A stretch of 64,000 nt of DNA from Hymenobacter ruricola (GCF_015694525.1 NZ_JADQDM010000020.1:27206-91205), one strand, 5' to 3'. Shown: positions 8,311 through 16,536, numbered from the stretch's first letter. Translations and numbers: made by a program. Notes: generated from the sequence alone by a model not told the origin.

Positions 8311-9391
8311 GCGTGGCGCCGGCTTTGAAGGAGCCGTCGTTCACCGATTTCAGGAATTTGACGAGGCCGGTGAAATAGGTTTGCTGGTCGTCATACATGC
8401 TCATGTGGCTGCCCTGGGGGCAGATGAGGGCGTTGCCGTTCTTCACTTTTTGGGCCACCATGCGCATGTGCTCGGGGTCCATGGTGTCATGCTGGCCGCC
8501 GATGGCCAGGACCGGCACGGCGAGCCGGGGCAGGTCGGCCACCCGGTCCCAGTGGGCCAGCTTGCCCGAAATGCCGAACTCGCTGGGGCCCTGCATCGTC
8601 ACGTAGAGCGACTGGTTCATCTTACCCATGGCGCGGGTCACGGGCTCGGGATTGGGCACGATGCGGCACAAGTGCGCGGCGTAAAAATTGGGTTCGAGCA
8701 GGGCCATGTAGCGCGGGTTGCTGAAATCCTTTTTGGCTTCAATCTGCCGGATTTCGGCCAGCACTGCGGGCTTCATCTGCTTGGCCAGTACATCGGCGGC
8801 GTATTTGCCGTAGGCCGGGCAGCTCATCATCATGTTGGAAATGATGAGGCCTTTGAGGTTTTGCTGGTACTTGAAGGCGTACTCGGCGGCCAGGATGCCG
8901 CCCCAGCTGTGGCCCAGCAGGTAGAAGTTGTCCTTGGTCAGGTGCAGGGCCTGGCGCACTTGCTCCACTTCCTCCACGTAGCGCGGCAGGCTCCATATGG
9001 CCGTGTCGCGCGGGTTGTCGGAGTTGCCGCAGCCCAACTGGTCGTAGTAGATGAACTCGATGCCTTCCTGGGGCAGAAAGTTCTCGAAACACTCAAAATA
9101 CTCGTGCGTGGCGCCAGGGCCGCCGTTGAGCAGCAGCACTTTCATCTTCGGGTTGTTGCCGAAGCGCTTGGTCCAGACGTTGAATTTGCCCCTGGGCGTG
9201 CTGATGGGGATGACCCGCACGCCGCCGTCCTGCACGCCGGTTTCGGAGGGCGCGAAGTAGCGGGCCACGGGGTTGCCGGCCGCCGCGGCCGGGTCGATTT
9301 CGCCCGGGCTTTGGGGCTGGCTGCAGCCAAGCAGGAGCGTGGCGCTGAGCAGCAGCCCAGCACCAGCGCGCAGGAAAAGGAATGGGGTCAT
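8306..9391 (-). CDS. Lipoprotein alpha/beta hydrolase of the proline iminopeptidase type
   Basis: 361 residues from the ATG at 9391, chosen because it opens into a lipoprotein signal (lipobox LLLGC at about 16-20). The frame is open to 9475 but those residues are not signal-like. The alpha/beta hydrolase pattern is complete: oxyanion motif GGPG (LLNGGPGATHEYFE), nucleophile elbow GHSWGG, acid in GGQHDTMDP, and the catalytic His in PQGSHMSMYD. This matches proline iminopeptidase-family enzymes, which remove N-terminal proline from peptides, though some relatives act on other amides. Probably membrane-anchored in the periplasm. The stop codon is located inside a family A repeat, so the last residues may have been remodelled by it. 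Confidence 0.85.
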   Translation of the reverse strand: MTPFLFLRAGAGLLLSATLLLGCSQPQSPGEIDPAAAAGNPVARYFAPSETGVQDGGVRVIPISTPRGKFNVWTKRFGNNPKMKVLLLNGGPGATHEYFECFENFLPQEGIEFIYYDQLGCGNSDNPRDTAIWSLPRYVEEVEQVRQALHLTKDNFYLLGHSWGGILAAEYAFKYQQNLKGLIISNMMMSCPAYGKYAADVLAKQMKPAVLAEIRQIEAKKDFSNPRYMALLEPNFYAAHLCRIVPNPEPVTRAMGKMNQSLYVTMQGPSEFGISGKLAHWDRVADLPRLAVPVLAIGGQHDTMDPEHMRMVAQKVKNGNALICPQGSHMSMYDDQQTYFTGLVKFLKSVNDGSFKAGATL

Positions 9392-9518
9392 TGGCAAAAA
9401 AGGCGAAGCTTGGGCAACCGCAGTGCCAGCCATTAGCCGCTGGCTGCTGCGCGAAAGGTAGCGCTGCTCAGGCACTTCCGTGGCTTCATCGGCCTTTTTG
9501 CGCCATTCATAACCAAAG

Positions 9519-9553
9519 AGGCCGCGCTGCTTCCCGGCGAAGCAACGCGGCCT
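9519..9553 (-). terminator. Hairpin downstream of the dodecin gene
   Basis: Read on the minus strand, AGGCCGCG and CGCGGCCT pair, with an inner TGCTTC/GAAGCA stem. It is followed only by CTTTGGTT, so it is a weak rho-independent terminator or an mRNA 3'-end stabiliser. Confidence 0.5.
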
Positions 9554-9584
9554 GGGGGCAGTCCGCTTAGGCAGCCAAGGGCCG

Positions 9585-9965
9585 CTAGCCGCTGTAGCCG
9601 CCGCCGCTGGCGGGCTCGGTGGCGCTGCCGCCAGGCTCTACTTCGCGGGGCAGCTCGGGCTCGGTTTTGATTTGGACGTGGCTGTAGTCGGGGGCGCCGT
9701 TGCCGGCGGGCTCGGGCATCTCGTCGTAGGTGCGCTCGATTTCGCTCAGGTCAAACGGCTCAACCGGCGTGCCGAAGCTCACCTTGGCCGTGATGCGGTA
9801 CTCCACGATGCGGTTGTCGCGCACCTTGCAGCTCTGGTCTTTGACGTAGATGGACGAGATGTTGGGCACCGAGGAGCTCAGGCTTTGCACGGCGCGCTGC
9901 AGGGCGTCTTCGAAGCTTTTGTCGGACGAGGCCAGAATTTCAATGACTTGTTTGATGGAAGACAT
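9585..9965 (-). CDS. Dodecin-family protein with a long C-terminal tail
   Basis: 126 residues from the ATG at 9965 (MSSIKQVIEILASSDKSFED). Residues 1-68 fit dodecin closely: xxKVIEI, SDKSFEDAL, the VPNISSIYVKD strand, and YRITAKVSFG. Dodecins are about 70-residue proteins that form hollow dodecamers binding flavin or CoA. Here about 58 extra residues follow (PFDLSEIERTYDEMPEP ... GGGYSG), acidic, Pro/Gly-rich and probably disordered, which is unusual. Upstream in-frame codons to 10079 are not conserved-looking. Divergent from fumC. Function: flavin storage or buffering, inferred from family. Confidence 0.8.
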   Translation of the reverse strand: MSSIKQVIEILASSDKSFEDALQRAVQSLSSSVPNISSIYVKDQSCKVRDNRIVEYRITAKVSFGTPVEPFDLSEIERTYDEMPEPAGNGAPDYSHVQIKTEPELPREVEPGGSATEPASGGGYSG

Positions 9966-10126
9966 GCGGTAAATGGATAAAATGGGGAGGTGAGGCAGTA
10001 AAAGCTGCGGCAACGGCTCTGGCGCCGATGCTTCAGCGATGCAGCCGTCACGGCTTTTTCTGTGTACGCGGGAAGTCATTTAGCAGCTATTTCGGTTAGC
10101 ATAAAAGTGGCCGTGGGCGGGCGACG

Positions 10127-10134
10127 TACTTTTG
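10127..10134 (+). promoter_or_regulatory. Promoter -7 element upstream of fumC
   Basis: TACTTTTG matches the Bacteroidota -7 consensus TAnnTTTG, 60 bp before the fumC start codon. No convincing -33 element was found. Confidence 0.5.
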
Positions 10135-10194
10135 CGCCAGATTCTAGCCCTACACCTCGACCTTACTCTTCTTCATTTCTCTATTTCCCAACGC

Positions 10195-11595
10195 ATGGAT
10201 TTCCGCACCGAAAAGGACACCATGGGCACCGTGCAAGTGCCTGCCACCGCGTATTGGGGCGCCCAAACCCAGCGCTCCATCGAGAATTTCCCCATCGCCC
10301 AGGACATCAACAAGATGCCCAAGGAAATCATCTGCGCGTTTGCCTACCTCAAGAAAGCCGCCGCCTTCACCAACCGCGACGCCGGCGTGCTGCCCGCCGA
10401 CAAGGCCGAGCTGATTGGCCGGGTGTGCGATGAAATTCTGAGCGGGCAACTGGCCGATGCGTTCCCCTTGGTGGTGTGGCAAACCGGCTCGGGCACGCAA
10501 TCCAACATGAACATGAACGAGGTGATTGCCTACCGCGGCCACGTGCTGCAGGGCGGCCAGCTCACCGACGAGAAAAAGGCCCTGGCCCCCAACGACGACG
10601 TGAACAAGAGCCAAAGCTCGAACGACACGTTCCCGACAGCCATGCACATCGCGGCCTACAAAATCCTGGTCGAAACCACCATTCCCGGCATCGAGAAGCT
10701 GCGCGACGCGCTGAAAGCCAAGTCGCAGGACTTCATGCACATCGTCAAAATCGGCCGCACGCACTTCATGGACGCCACGCCGCTCACGCTGGGCCAGGAG
10801 TTTTCGGGCTACGTGAGCCAGCTCGACCACGGCCTGCGCGCCATCAAGAACACGCTGGCTCACCTGAGCGAGCTGGCGCTGGGCGGCACCGCCGTGGGCA
10901 CGGGCATCAACACGCCCAAAGGCTACGCCGAGAACGTGGCCCGGCACATTGCCGACCTCACCAAGCTGCCCTTCGTGACGGCCGAAAACAAGTTTGAGGC
11001 CCTGGCCGCCCACGACGCCATCGTGGAAGCCCACGGCGCCCTCAAAACCGTGGCCGCCAGCCTGATGAAAATTGCCAACGACATCCGCATGCTCAGCTCG
11101 GGCCCGCGCGCCGGCATCGGCGAAATCGACATTCCCGACAATGAGCCCGGCTCCAGCATCATGCCCGGCAAGGTGAACCCCACCCAGTGCGAGGCCATGA
11201 CGATGGTGGCGGCCCAGGTGATGGGCAACGACGTGGCCATCAACATCGGCGGCATGAGCGGCCACTTCGAACTGAACGTGTTCAAGCCGATGATGATTTA
11301 CAACTTCCTGCACTCGGCCCGCCTCATTGGCGACGTGTGCGTGAGCTTTACCGACAAGTGCGCCGTGGGCATCGAGCCCATCAAGGCCAACATCAAGAAG
11401 CACGTCGACAGCAGCCTGATGCTCGTGACGGCCCTCAACCCCCACATCGGCTACTACAAAGCCGCCGAAATTGCCCAGACGGCCCACAAAAACGGCTCAA
11501 CGCTGAAGGAAACCGCCCTCAAGCTCGGCTACGTCACCGAAGCGCAGTTTGACGAGTGGCTGAAGCCGGAGGAAATGGTGGGAAAAATCAAGTAA
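10195..11595 (+). CDS. fumC: Class II fumarate hydratase
   Basis: 466 residues from the ATG at 10195 (MDFRTEKDTMGTVQVP), the usual FumC opening; a start at 10132 would add a non-conserved leader. Converts fumarate to L-malate in the citric acid cycle, as a cytosolic homotetramer without an iron-sulfur cluster. Motifs seen: TGSGTQSNMNMNEV (substrate binding), KSQSSNDTFPT, GRTHFMDATPLTLGQE, and the superfamily signature GSSIMPGKVNP with the catalytic loop serine. Length is standard for the family. Monocistronic: promoter-like element at 10127 and a strong terminator 20 bp after the stop. Confidence 0.96.
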   Translation: MDFRTEKDTMGTVQVPATAYWGAQTQRSIENFPIAQDINKMPKEIICAFAYLKKAAAFTNRDAGVLPADKAELIGRVCDEILSGQLADAFPLVVWQTGSGTQSNMNMNEVIAYRGHVLQGGQLTDEKKALAPNDDVNKSQSSNDTFPTAMHIAAYKILVETTIPGIEKLRDALKAKSQDFMHIVKIGRTHFMDATPLTLGQEFSGYVSQLDHGLRAIKNTLAHLSELALGGTAVGTGINTPKGYAENVARHIADLTKLPFVTAENKFEALAAHDAIVEAHGALKTVAASLMKIANDIRMLSSGPRAGIGEIDIPDNEPGSSIMPGKVNPTQCEAMTMVAAQVMGNDVAINIGGMSGHFELNVFKPMMIYNFLHSARLIGDVCVSFTDKCAVGIEPIKANIKKHVDSSLMLVTALNPHIGYYKAAEIAQTAHKNGSTLKETALKLGYVTEAQFDEWLKPEEMVGKIK

Positions 11596-11612
11596 CTCCC
11601 GCTATTGCTCTC

Positions 11613-11654
11613 AAAAAAAGAAGTCCCGGCCGTTAAGCCGGGACTTCTTTTTTT
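11613..11654. terminator. Bidirectional terminator (fumC / flavin monooxygenase)
   Basis: AAAAAAGAAGTCCCGGC (11613-11630) mirrors GCCGGGACTTCTTTTTT (11637-11654). It serves both convergent genes. Confidence 0.9.
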
Positions 11655-11681
11655 GCCCTTTCCGGGCGGCCAGACCAGGCC

Positions 11682-12716
11682 TTATTCTGCCCGAGCGCCG
11701 CGCAGCAGCGGGGCCACCCGCGTGCCCAGCAGCTCGATGGAGCGCATGGTTTCGGCGTGCGGCAGCGCGGCCACGTCCTGCTGAAAAGTGACGCGCGACA
11801 CCCCGCCCAGGGCCGCGCTGTGACGCAGGATTTTAGCGGCCACCTCCTCGGGACTGCCCACCAGCAGCGCCCCCTGCGGCCCGGCCTGCGCGTCGAACAT
11901 GCCCCGCGTAACGGCAGAGCCGCCCCGTTCGCGGGCCCGCTCGGTGAAGGTGCGGGCATAGCCGGGAAAGAATTCTTCCACGGCCTGCCCGGTAGTTTCG
12001 GCCACGTAGCCCAGCGAGTGCAGGCCCACTTTCAGCTGCTCGGGCGCGTGGCCGGCGCGGCGGCCAGCTTCGCGGTACAGGTCCACCAAGGGCCGGAAAC
12101 GGTGCGTGTCGCCGCCGATGATGGCCACCATCAGCGGCAGGCCCAGCGCACCGGCCCGCACAAACGAAGCGGGCGTGCCGCCCACGCCCAGCCAGATGGG
12201 CAACTGCGCCTGCACGGGCCGCGGGTAGATGCCCTGCCCCGTGAGGGCGGGCCGGAACTTACCGGACCAGTGCAGGTTTTCCTCGTCCCGAATGCGGAGC
12301 AGCAAGTCCAGCTTTTCGGCAAACAGCTCGTCGTAGTCGTCTAGTTCGAAGCCGAACAGCGGGAAGGCTTCGATAGAAGAGCCGCGGCCCACCACCATTT
12401 CGGCCCGGCCCTGCGAAATCAGGTCCAGGGTGGCGTATTCCTGAAAGGCCCGCACCGGGTCGACGGCGCTGAGCACGGTGACGGCGCTGGTGAGGCGGAT
12501 GCGCCGGGTGCGGGCCGCCGCGGCCGCCAGAATCACGGCGGGCGCCGAGTCCAGGAACTGCGCGCGGTGGTGCTCGCCGATGCCGAACACGTCGAGGCCG
12601 ACCTGGTCGGCCCGCTCGATGCGGTCGAGCAGTTGGCTCATGGCTTCGGCGCCACTCGGTTTCTGGTCGGTGCCATTGTCAAATAAGGCGGCGAAACTAT
12701 CAATTCCAATTTCCAT
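11682..12716 (-). CDS. LLM-class flavin-dependent oxidoreductase (luciferase-like)
   Basis: 344 residues from the ATG at 12716 (MEIGIDSFAALFDNG). A longer frame to 12758 adds residues that do not fit the TIM-barrel first strand. The bacterial luciferase-like barrel is clear: GLDVFGIGEHHR (strand/active-site region), SAVTVLSAVDPVRAFQEYATLD, GRAEMVVGRGSSIEAFPLFG, PIWLGVGGTPASFVRAG and a C-terminal GSPEEVAAKIL. Such proteins use reduced FMN to oxygenate substrates or act as F420/FMN oxidoreductases; the substrate here is unknown. Divergent from a Crp/Fnr regulator across a dyad-rich promoter region. Confidence 0.85.
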   Translation of the reverse strand: MEIGIDSFAALFDNGTDQKPSGAEAMSQLLDRIERADQVGLDVFGIGEHHRAQFLDSAPAVILAAAAARTRRIRLTSAVTVLSAVDPVRAFQEYATLDLISQGRAEMVVGRGSSIEAFPLFGFELDDYDELFAEKLDLLLRIRDEENLHWSGKFRPALTGQGIYPRPVQAQLPIWLGVGGTPASFVRAGALGLPLMVAIIGGDTHRFRPLVDLYREAGRRAGHAPEQLKVGLHSLGYVAETTGQAVEEFFPGYARTFTERARERGGSAVTRGMFDAQAGPQGALLVGSPEEVAAKILRHSAALGGVSRVTFQQDVAALPHAETMRSIELLGTRVAPLLRGARAE

Positions 12717-12791
12717 AATTATTGAGAGTGATGTAATTGAGTTCTGATTAGCGAACATCTGGCGTGTGATTCACCAAAAGGCTTGATTTAT

Positions 12792-12843
12792 CAAATGTAC
12801 GTACATTATATGTATGTACATTATTATGCCGAAAATATTTTTG
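12792..12843. promoter_or_regulatory. Divergent promoters overlapped by twin dyads
   Basis: ATGTACGTACAT (12795-12806, perfect palindrome) and ATGTATGTACAT (12810-12821) lie 15 bp apart centre to centre. On the minus strand TACATTTG (12799-12792) fits TAnnTTTG for the flavin enzyme. On the plus strand TATTTTTG (12836-12843) fits it for the Crp/Fnr gene. The first dyad overlaps the minus-strand -7 element and the second covers the expected -33 zone of the plus-strand promoter, so a bound regulator could control both genes. The area is AT-rich compared with the flanks. Confidence 0.55.
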
Positions 12844-12957
12844 CGCTATTGATTGGTGCGCCAAACGGAAAACATCGGAATAGGAAGCCCAACTGCTTTA
12901 ATTCAGCCCAGGAATTCCAATATTGATGCTCACTCTGCTGTCTAACCCTCTTCTCTA

Positions 12958-13548
12958 ATGGCTTCTGTGCCTGCTTTTGCTGCCGCGGCCCGCGCCCTGC
13001 TGGCCGACACGCTACGCGCCGTGCCGTTTTTGACAGCGGCCGAAATTGCGGACTTCGTGGCCGGCTGGACCAAAGAGCTGCGGGTGCCGCGCAACGCGTT
13101 TCTGGTGGCGCCCGGCCAGACGGAGCAGTACCTCTACTTCGCGCACCACGGCCTGCTGCGCATCTTTTACCCCACGGCCAGCGAGGAAATCTGCGTGGGC
13201 TTTGTGCACACGGGCAACATGGTGTGCTCGTTTCCGTCGTTTGCCATGGGCAAGCCGTCGGAATACGCCATTCAGGCCCTGCGGGCCAGCGGGCTCATTG
13301 CCATTAGCCGCGCCGAATTTCAGGCCTGCGTAGACCGCAGCCCCGGCCTGGCCAAGCTGTGGCGGCACGAGCTGGAAAAAACGCTGGTGGGCCGCATGGA
13401 GCATGAAATCGACCTGCTGCTGCCCGAGCCCGCCCAGCGCCTGGAGCGGCTGCGGCAGCGCAGCCCGCACATCTTTCAGTCGGTGCCCAAGAAATACCTG
13501 GCCTCTTACCTGCGCATGACGCCCGAAACCCTGAGCCGGCTGCGGTAA
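12958..13548 (+). CDS. Crp/Fnr-family transcriptional regulator
   Basis: 196 residues. A cyclic-nucleotide-binding-type beta-roll lies at about 20-125 (LRVPRNAFLVAPGQTEQYLYFAHHGLLRIFY ... GFVHTGNMVCSFPSF), then the dimer helix and a short C-terminal helix-turn-helix ending VPKKYLASYLRMTPETLSRLR, which is the usual ending in Bacteroidota. The cAMP-binding residues of true Crp are not evident, so the ligand is unknown. There is a 115-nt leader from the promoter-like element at 12836. Its likely target is the divergent flavin-dependent oxidoreductase. Confidence 0.85.
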   Translation: MASVPAFAAAARALLADTLRAVPFLTAAEIADFVAGWTKELRVPRNAFLVAPGQTEQYLYFAHHGLLRIFYPTASEEICVGFVHTGNMVCSFPSFAMGKPSEYAIQALRASGLIAISRAEFQACVDRSPGLAKLWRHELEKTLVGRMEHEIDLLLPEPAQRLERLRQRSPHIFQSVPKKYLASYLRMTPETLSRLR

Positions 13549-13612
13549 ATCTTGATTTCAATCAAGGCGCCGGAAAACCGCGGCCCGGACCTTTGATAAA
13601 AAAATCAACGCC

Positions 13613-14197
13613 ATGAACACCACCGCTTTCCTTGCCGGGCTGGACTGCGCCGTCCGCCAGCTGCTGGCCACCGTGCAAACCGAACTAGAGCCCCTGGGAC
13701 TGGCCCAGCTCAACCAGCAGCCCGCCCCCAATGCCTGGAGCGTGTTGGAGTGCCTGGAGCACCTGAACCGCTACAGCCGCTACTACAACCCCCAAATGGC
13801 CCGGGCGGTGGCCACACCCGCCGGGCGCCCCACCGCGGAAGTGAGGCACAGCTGGCTGGGCCGCAAGTTCATCGCGATGATGGCGCCCGGCAATACCCAA
13901 AAGGCCAAAACCCTGCAGCGAATGAACCCCGGCGGCATACGCTTGGACGGCGGCGCGGTGCTCAGCGAGTTCTACACCCACCAACACCGGTTACTGGAGC
14001 TGCTGGCCCAGGCCGGCGCTGCCGACCTTAACCGCAAAGCCGTGCCCGTGGAATTCCTCAAGCTGCTGAAAATGCGCGTGGGCGAGGCTTTTGAGTTTGT
14101 GATTGTGCACCAGCAGCGCCATGTGCAGCAGGCCCTCCGGGCCAAAGAGGCCGCGCAGGCCCCGGCGGCCACGGGTCCGCTGCTGGTGGCGGCGTAG
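13613..14197 (+). CDS. DinB-family protein
   Basis: 194 residues. Four-helix DinB/YfiT-type fold: NAWSVLECLEHLNRYSRYYNPQM near the start and VIVHQQRHVQQALR near the end carry the histidines (CLEH, HQQRH) that form the metal site of this superfamily. Members are often metal-dependent thiol transferases or uncharacterised stress proteins. The substrate is not predictable. It lies 64 bp after the Crp/Fnr gene in the same direction and could share its transcript. A second, different DinB protein is located at 15953. Confidence 0.8.
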   Translation: MNTTAFLAGLDCAVRQLLATVQTELEPLGLAQLNQQPAPNAWSVLECLEHLNRYSRYYNPQMARAVATPAGRPTAEVRHSWLGRKFIAMMAPGNTQKAKTLQRMNPGGIRLDGGAVLSEFYTHQHRLLELLAQAGAADLNRKAVPVEFLKLLKMRVGEAFEFVIVHQQRHVQQALRAKEAAQAPAATGPLLVAA

Positions 14198-14297
14198 CGG
14201 CTGGGGCCGCGGCGGCACGGCTCAGCGGCGGCAAAAGCACGGCCCCCCCCAGGCCGGTGGGGCGGCTTTTCTTTTTTCCCAGCATCTTTGCCGGCCA

Positions 14298-14891
14298 ATG
14301 GATTTCTCTGCTCACGTCGTTCTTGAAAACAGCCGCGCCCGCCTGCGCCCGCTGGAAACCGGTGATTTCGAAGCCCTCAAAGCCGTGGCCTTCGACGCCG
14401 ACCTGTGGAAGTACACCCTCACGCGCGCCGACGACGCCGTGAGCCTGGCCGCCTACGTGCGCCAAGCCTTGGAGGCCCGCGCGCAGGGCCTGCGCTACCC
14501 CTTCGCCATCATCGACCGCGAAACCGGCGAGCTGGCCGGCAGCACCAGCTACTACAACGACTCGGCCGCCGACCAGCGCGTGAGCATTGGCTACACTTGG
14601 GTGGGCACCCGGTTCCAGCGCTCGGGCCTGAACCGGGCCTGCAAGCACCTGCTGCTGTGCCACGCCTTCGGCCAGCTGGGCTACGAGCGGGTGGAGCTGG
14701 AAACCGACTCGCGCAATTACAAGTCGCGCACGGCCATGGCCCGCATGGGCGCCACCGAGGAAGGCACCCTGCGCAGCCACCGCCCCACGCAGGGCGGCAT
14801 CCGGCGCGACACGGTCATTTTCAGCGTCATCAAGCCCGACTGGTCGGAGCTGCGCCAAACCACGTTCCAAGAGTTCGAAACCCGTGGCTGA
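14298..14891 (+). CDS. GNAT-family N-acetyltransferase (RimJ/RimL-like)
   Basis: 197 residues from the ATG at 14298 (MDFSAHVVLENSRARLRPLE), which matches the RimJ/RimL-type opening; the frame extends to 14103 only across the 3' end of the DinB gene. Motifs: SYYNDSAADQRVSIGYTWVG, then the acetyl-CoA loop region RFQRSGLNRACKHLLLCHAF, and LETDSRNYKSRTAMARMGATEEG, which is the classic RimL ending. Acetylates an amine, perhaps a ribosomal or other protein N-terminus. Its stop overlaps the dgkA start by 8 bp, so the two are coupled. Confidence 0.85.
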   Translation: MDFSAHVVLENSRARLRPLETGDFEALKAVAFDADLWKYTLTRADDAVSLAAYVRQALEARAQGLRYPFAIIDRETGELAGSTSYYNDSAADQRVSIGYTWVGTRFQRSGLNRACKHLLLCHAFGQLGYERVELETDSRNYKSRTAMARMGATEEGTLRSHRPTQGGIRRDTVIFSVIKPDWSELRQTTFQEFETRG

Positions 14892-15297
14892 GCCCGCCCA
14901 ATCCGGCCCGGGCCCAAACCGGCTGCGGCCGCCGGAGGGCTTGTGGCGCCGGCGCGTCGCCAGCTTCGGCCACGCCTTTCGGGGGGTATGGGCGGCGTTG
15001 GGCTCGGAGGTGCATTTGCGCTTCCACGCCGTGGCCACGGCGGTGGTCGTCGGGCTGGGATTTTACTACGGCATTTCGCGCCTGGAATGGGCGCTGGTGG
15101 CCATTTCGGTGGCCTGCGTGTGGTCGGCCGAACTCATGAACACGGCCATTGAGGCGCTGACGGATTTGGCTTCGCCGGAGTACCATCCGCTGGCTGGCAA
15201 GGCCAAGGACGTGGCGGCCGGCGCCGTGCTGCTGGCCGCGCTGGGCGCCGCGGTGGTAGGCGCATTGGTGTTCGGGCCGAAGGTTTTCGGCCACTAG
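14884..15297 (+). CDS. dgkA: Diacylglycerol/undecaprenol kinase, DgkA family
   Basis: 137 residues. A basic N-terminus (RRRVASFGHAFRGVW) is followed by three membrane helices with the DgkA signature ELMNTAIEALTD ... HPLAGKAKDVAAGAVLL, including the catalytic Glu and the metal-binding Glu/Asp. Phosphorylates diacylglycerol, or in many bacteria undecaprenol, recycling lipid carriers for envelope synthesis at the inner membrane. ATG at 14884 overlaps the acetyltransferase end by 8 bp. The N-terminal extension (about 20 residues) is longer than E. coli DgkA, as in other Bacteroidota. Confidence 0.9.
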   Translation: MAEPAQSGPGPNRLRPPEGLWRRRVASFGHAFRGVWAALGSEVHLRFHAVATAVVVGLGFYYGISRLEWALVAISVACVWSAELMNTAIEALTDLASPEYHPLAGKAKDVAAGAVLLAALGAAVVGALVFGPKVFGH

Positions 15298-15386
15298 GCC
15301 ACTGCCGGAACTGAACCATTGCGGGCAGCGGGCGTACCCATAGCAGGTTTGCTGATTTATTGGCCCAACTTTTCCATTCTGACCCC

Positions 15387-15851
15387 ATGCGCCTGCTTTT
15401 CTTTGCCGCTTCCCTGTTGCTGACCACGGCCTGCGCCCCGCAGCAGGTGAGCGTGACCACGCCCACCACGCCGCCCGAAAACGGCCAGGTGGTGACCGGT
15501 GGCAGCGTGACCACGGCCCCTGCCAGCACCAACACCGTGGACCCCGTGCCCGCCCGCGTGGCCGAATCGGACACCACGGCCCGCCCGCCGTGGCTGAAGG
15601 CCCGCATTGCCGCCGTGCTGGCCGAGCGCAAGCGCAACCCCATCACCCGCATTCTGCGTTACCAATACGGCGGCCAGACGGTGTATTACGTCTCGGCGCC
15701 GTGCTGCGACCAGTATTCCAACGTTTTCGACACCAAAGGCAAGCTGGTGTGCCAGCCCGACGGCGGCATCACCGGCAAGGGCGACGGCAAATGCCCCGAC
15801 TTTGACAAAAACAAAACCAACGAACAGCTGGTCTGGCAAGACCCCCGGTAA
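15387..15851 (+). CDS. Small lipoprotein of unknown function (DUF6970-like)
   Basis: 154 residues from the ATG at 15387, which gives a lipoprotein signal (MRLLFFAASLLLTTAC, lipobox TTAC); the 15360 start gives none. A Thr/Pro-rich linker follows (about 20-75). The conserved-looking core is about 85-150: ILRYQYGGQTVYYVSAPCCDQYSN, then a G.TGKGDGKCPDF end with paired cysteines. I recall this core from the DUF6970 family but cannot confirm it. Periplasmic or outer-membrane-bound; role unknown. Confidence 0.7.
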   Translation: MRLLFFAASLLLTTACAPQQVSVTTPTTPPENGQVVTGGSVTTAPASTNTVDPVPARVAESDTTARPPWLKARIAAVLAERKRNPITRILRYQYGGQTVYYVSAPCCDQYSNVFDTKGKLVCQPDGGITGKGDGKCPDFDKNKTNEQLVWQDPR

Positions 15852-15854
15852 AGG

Positions 15855-15949
15855 GAATTATGAATTATGAATGCTGAATTATGAACTGTCTTTCTACCAA
15901 TTCATCCATCTTCAACTCATAATTCATAATTTCTAATTCATAATTCATT
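15855..15949. repeat. AT-rich inverted repeat (GAATTATGAA type)
   Basis: Left arm is built from GAATTATGAATTATGAAT units and the right arm from their complement (ATAATTCATAATTC), with about 30 bp between. Very AT-rich against a GC-rich background. It fills the gap between the lipoprotein stop and the next DinB start, ending only 3 bp before that ATG, so it forms that gene's 5' untranslated region. Confidence 0.8.
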
Positions 15950-15952
15950 CCC

Positions 15953-16450
15953 ATGGATACCTTAAAAAAACTCGGCGCCTTCAACGTGTGGGCCAATGCC
16001 ACGGTGCTGAATCGCCTCGATGAAATAGCGGCCAGCGGCCAGGAAATTCCGGCCGTGGTGCTGCGCTTGTTCAGCCACGTGCTCAATGCCCAGGCCATCT
16101 GGATTTCGCGCATTGGCGGCCAGCCCCAACCCGTGAAGGTGTGGCAGGAGCACGACCTCGCCGCCATCCACCGCCTGCACGAGCAAACCTCGGAGCCCCT
16201 GCACCAGCTGATGGTGCACGCCGACGAAACCGAGCTGCAGCGCCTGATTTCCTACACCAACTCGCTGGGCAACAGCTACGACAGCATGGTGCACGACATC
16301 CTCACCCACTCCGTGGTGCACGCCAGCTACCACCGCGCCCAGGTGGCCACCCGCCTGCGCGACCACGGCTTCGAGCCCGTCAACTCCGACTTCATCACCT
16401 ACTGCCGCGAGCTGAGCGCGGCGGCCCAGCACGCCGTGCCCAGCCTGTAA
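15953..16450 (+). CDS. DinB-family protein
   Basis: 165 residues. Helical DinB fold with the three metal-ligand positions visible: His in RLFSHVLNAQAIW (first helix bundle) and the paired histidines in LTHSVVHASYHRAQVA. Closest in pattern to DinB proteins of about 160 residues. Possibly a metal-dependent enzyme; substrate unknown. Its upstream region is almost wholly an AT-rich palindromic repeat, so its expression could depend on the repeat. A terminator follows. Confidence 0.85.
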   Translation: MDTLKKLGAFNVWANATVLNRLDEIAASGQEIPAVVLRLFSHVLNAQAIWISRIGGQPQPVKVWQEHDLAAIHRLHEQTSEPLHQLMVHADETELQRLISYTNSLGNSYDSMVHDILTHSVVHASYHRAQVATRLRDHGFEPVNSDFITYCRELSAAAQHAVPSL

Positions 16451-16476
16451 GCCAACGGCATTAATTGACTGCTTTT

Positions 16477-16505
16477 AAACCCTTCCGGGCCCGGAGGGGT
16501 TTTTT
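16477..16505 (+). terminator. Rho-independent terminator
   Basis: AAACCCTTCCGGG pairs with CCCGGAGGGGTTT and ends in a run of T (to 16505), 26 bp after the DinB stop. Confidence 0.85.
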
Positions 16506-16536
16506 AGTGCCATCCATCCGCTAAGTATATCCCCTT

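Noticed and set aside
9382..9570. Short plus-strand frames at the 5' end of the hydrolase gene
   Set aside because: Overlap the hydrolase signal region and a terminator; no start context or motif.
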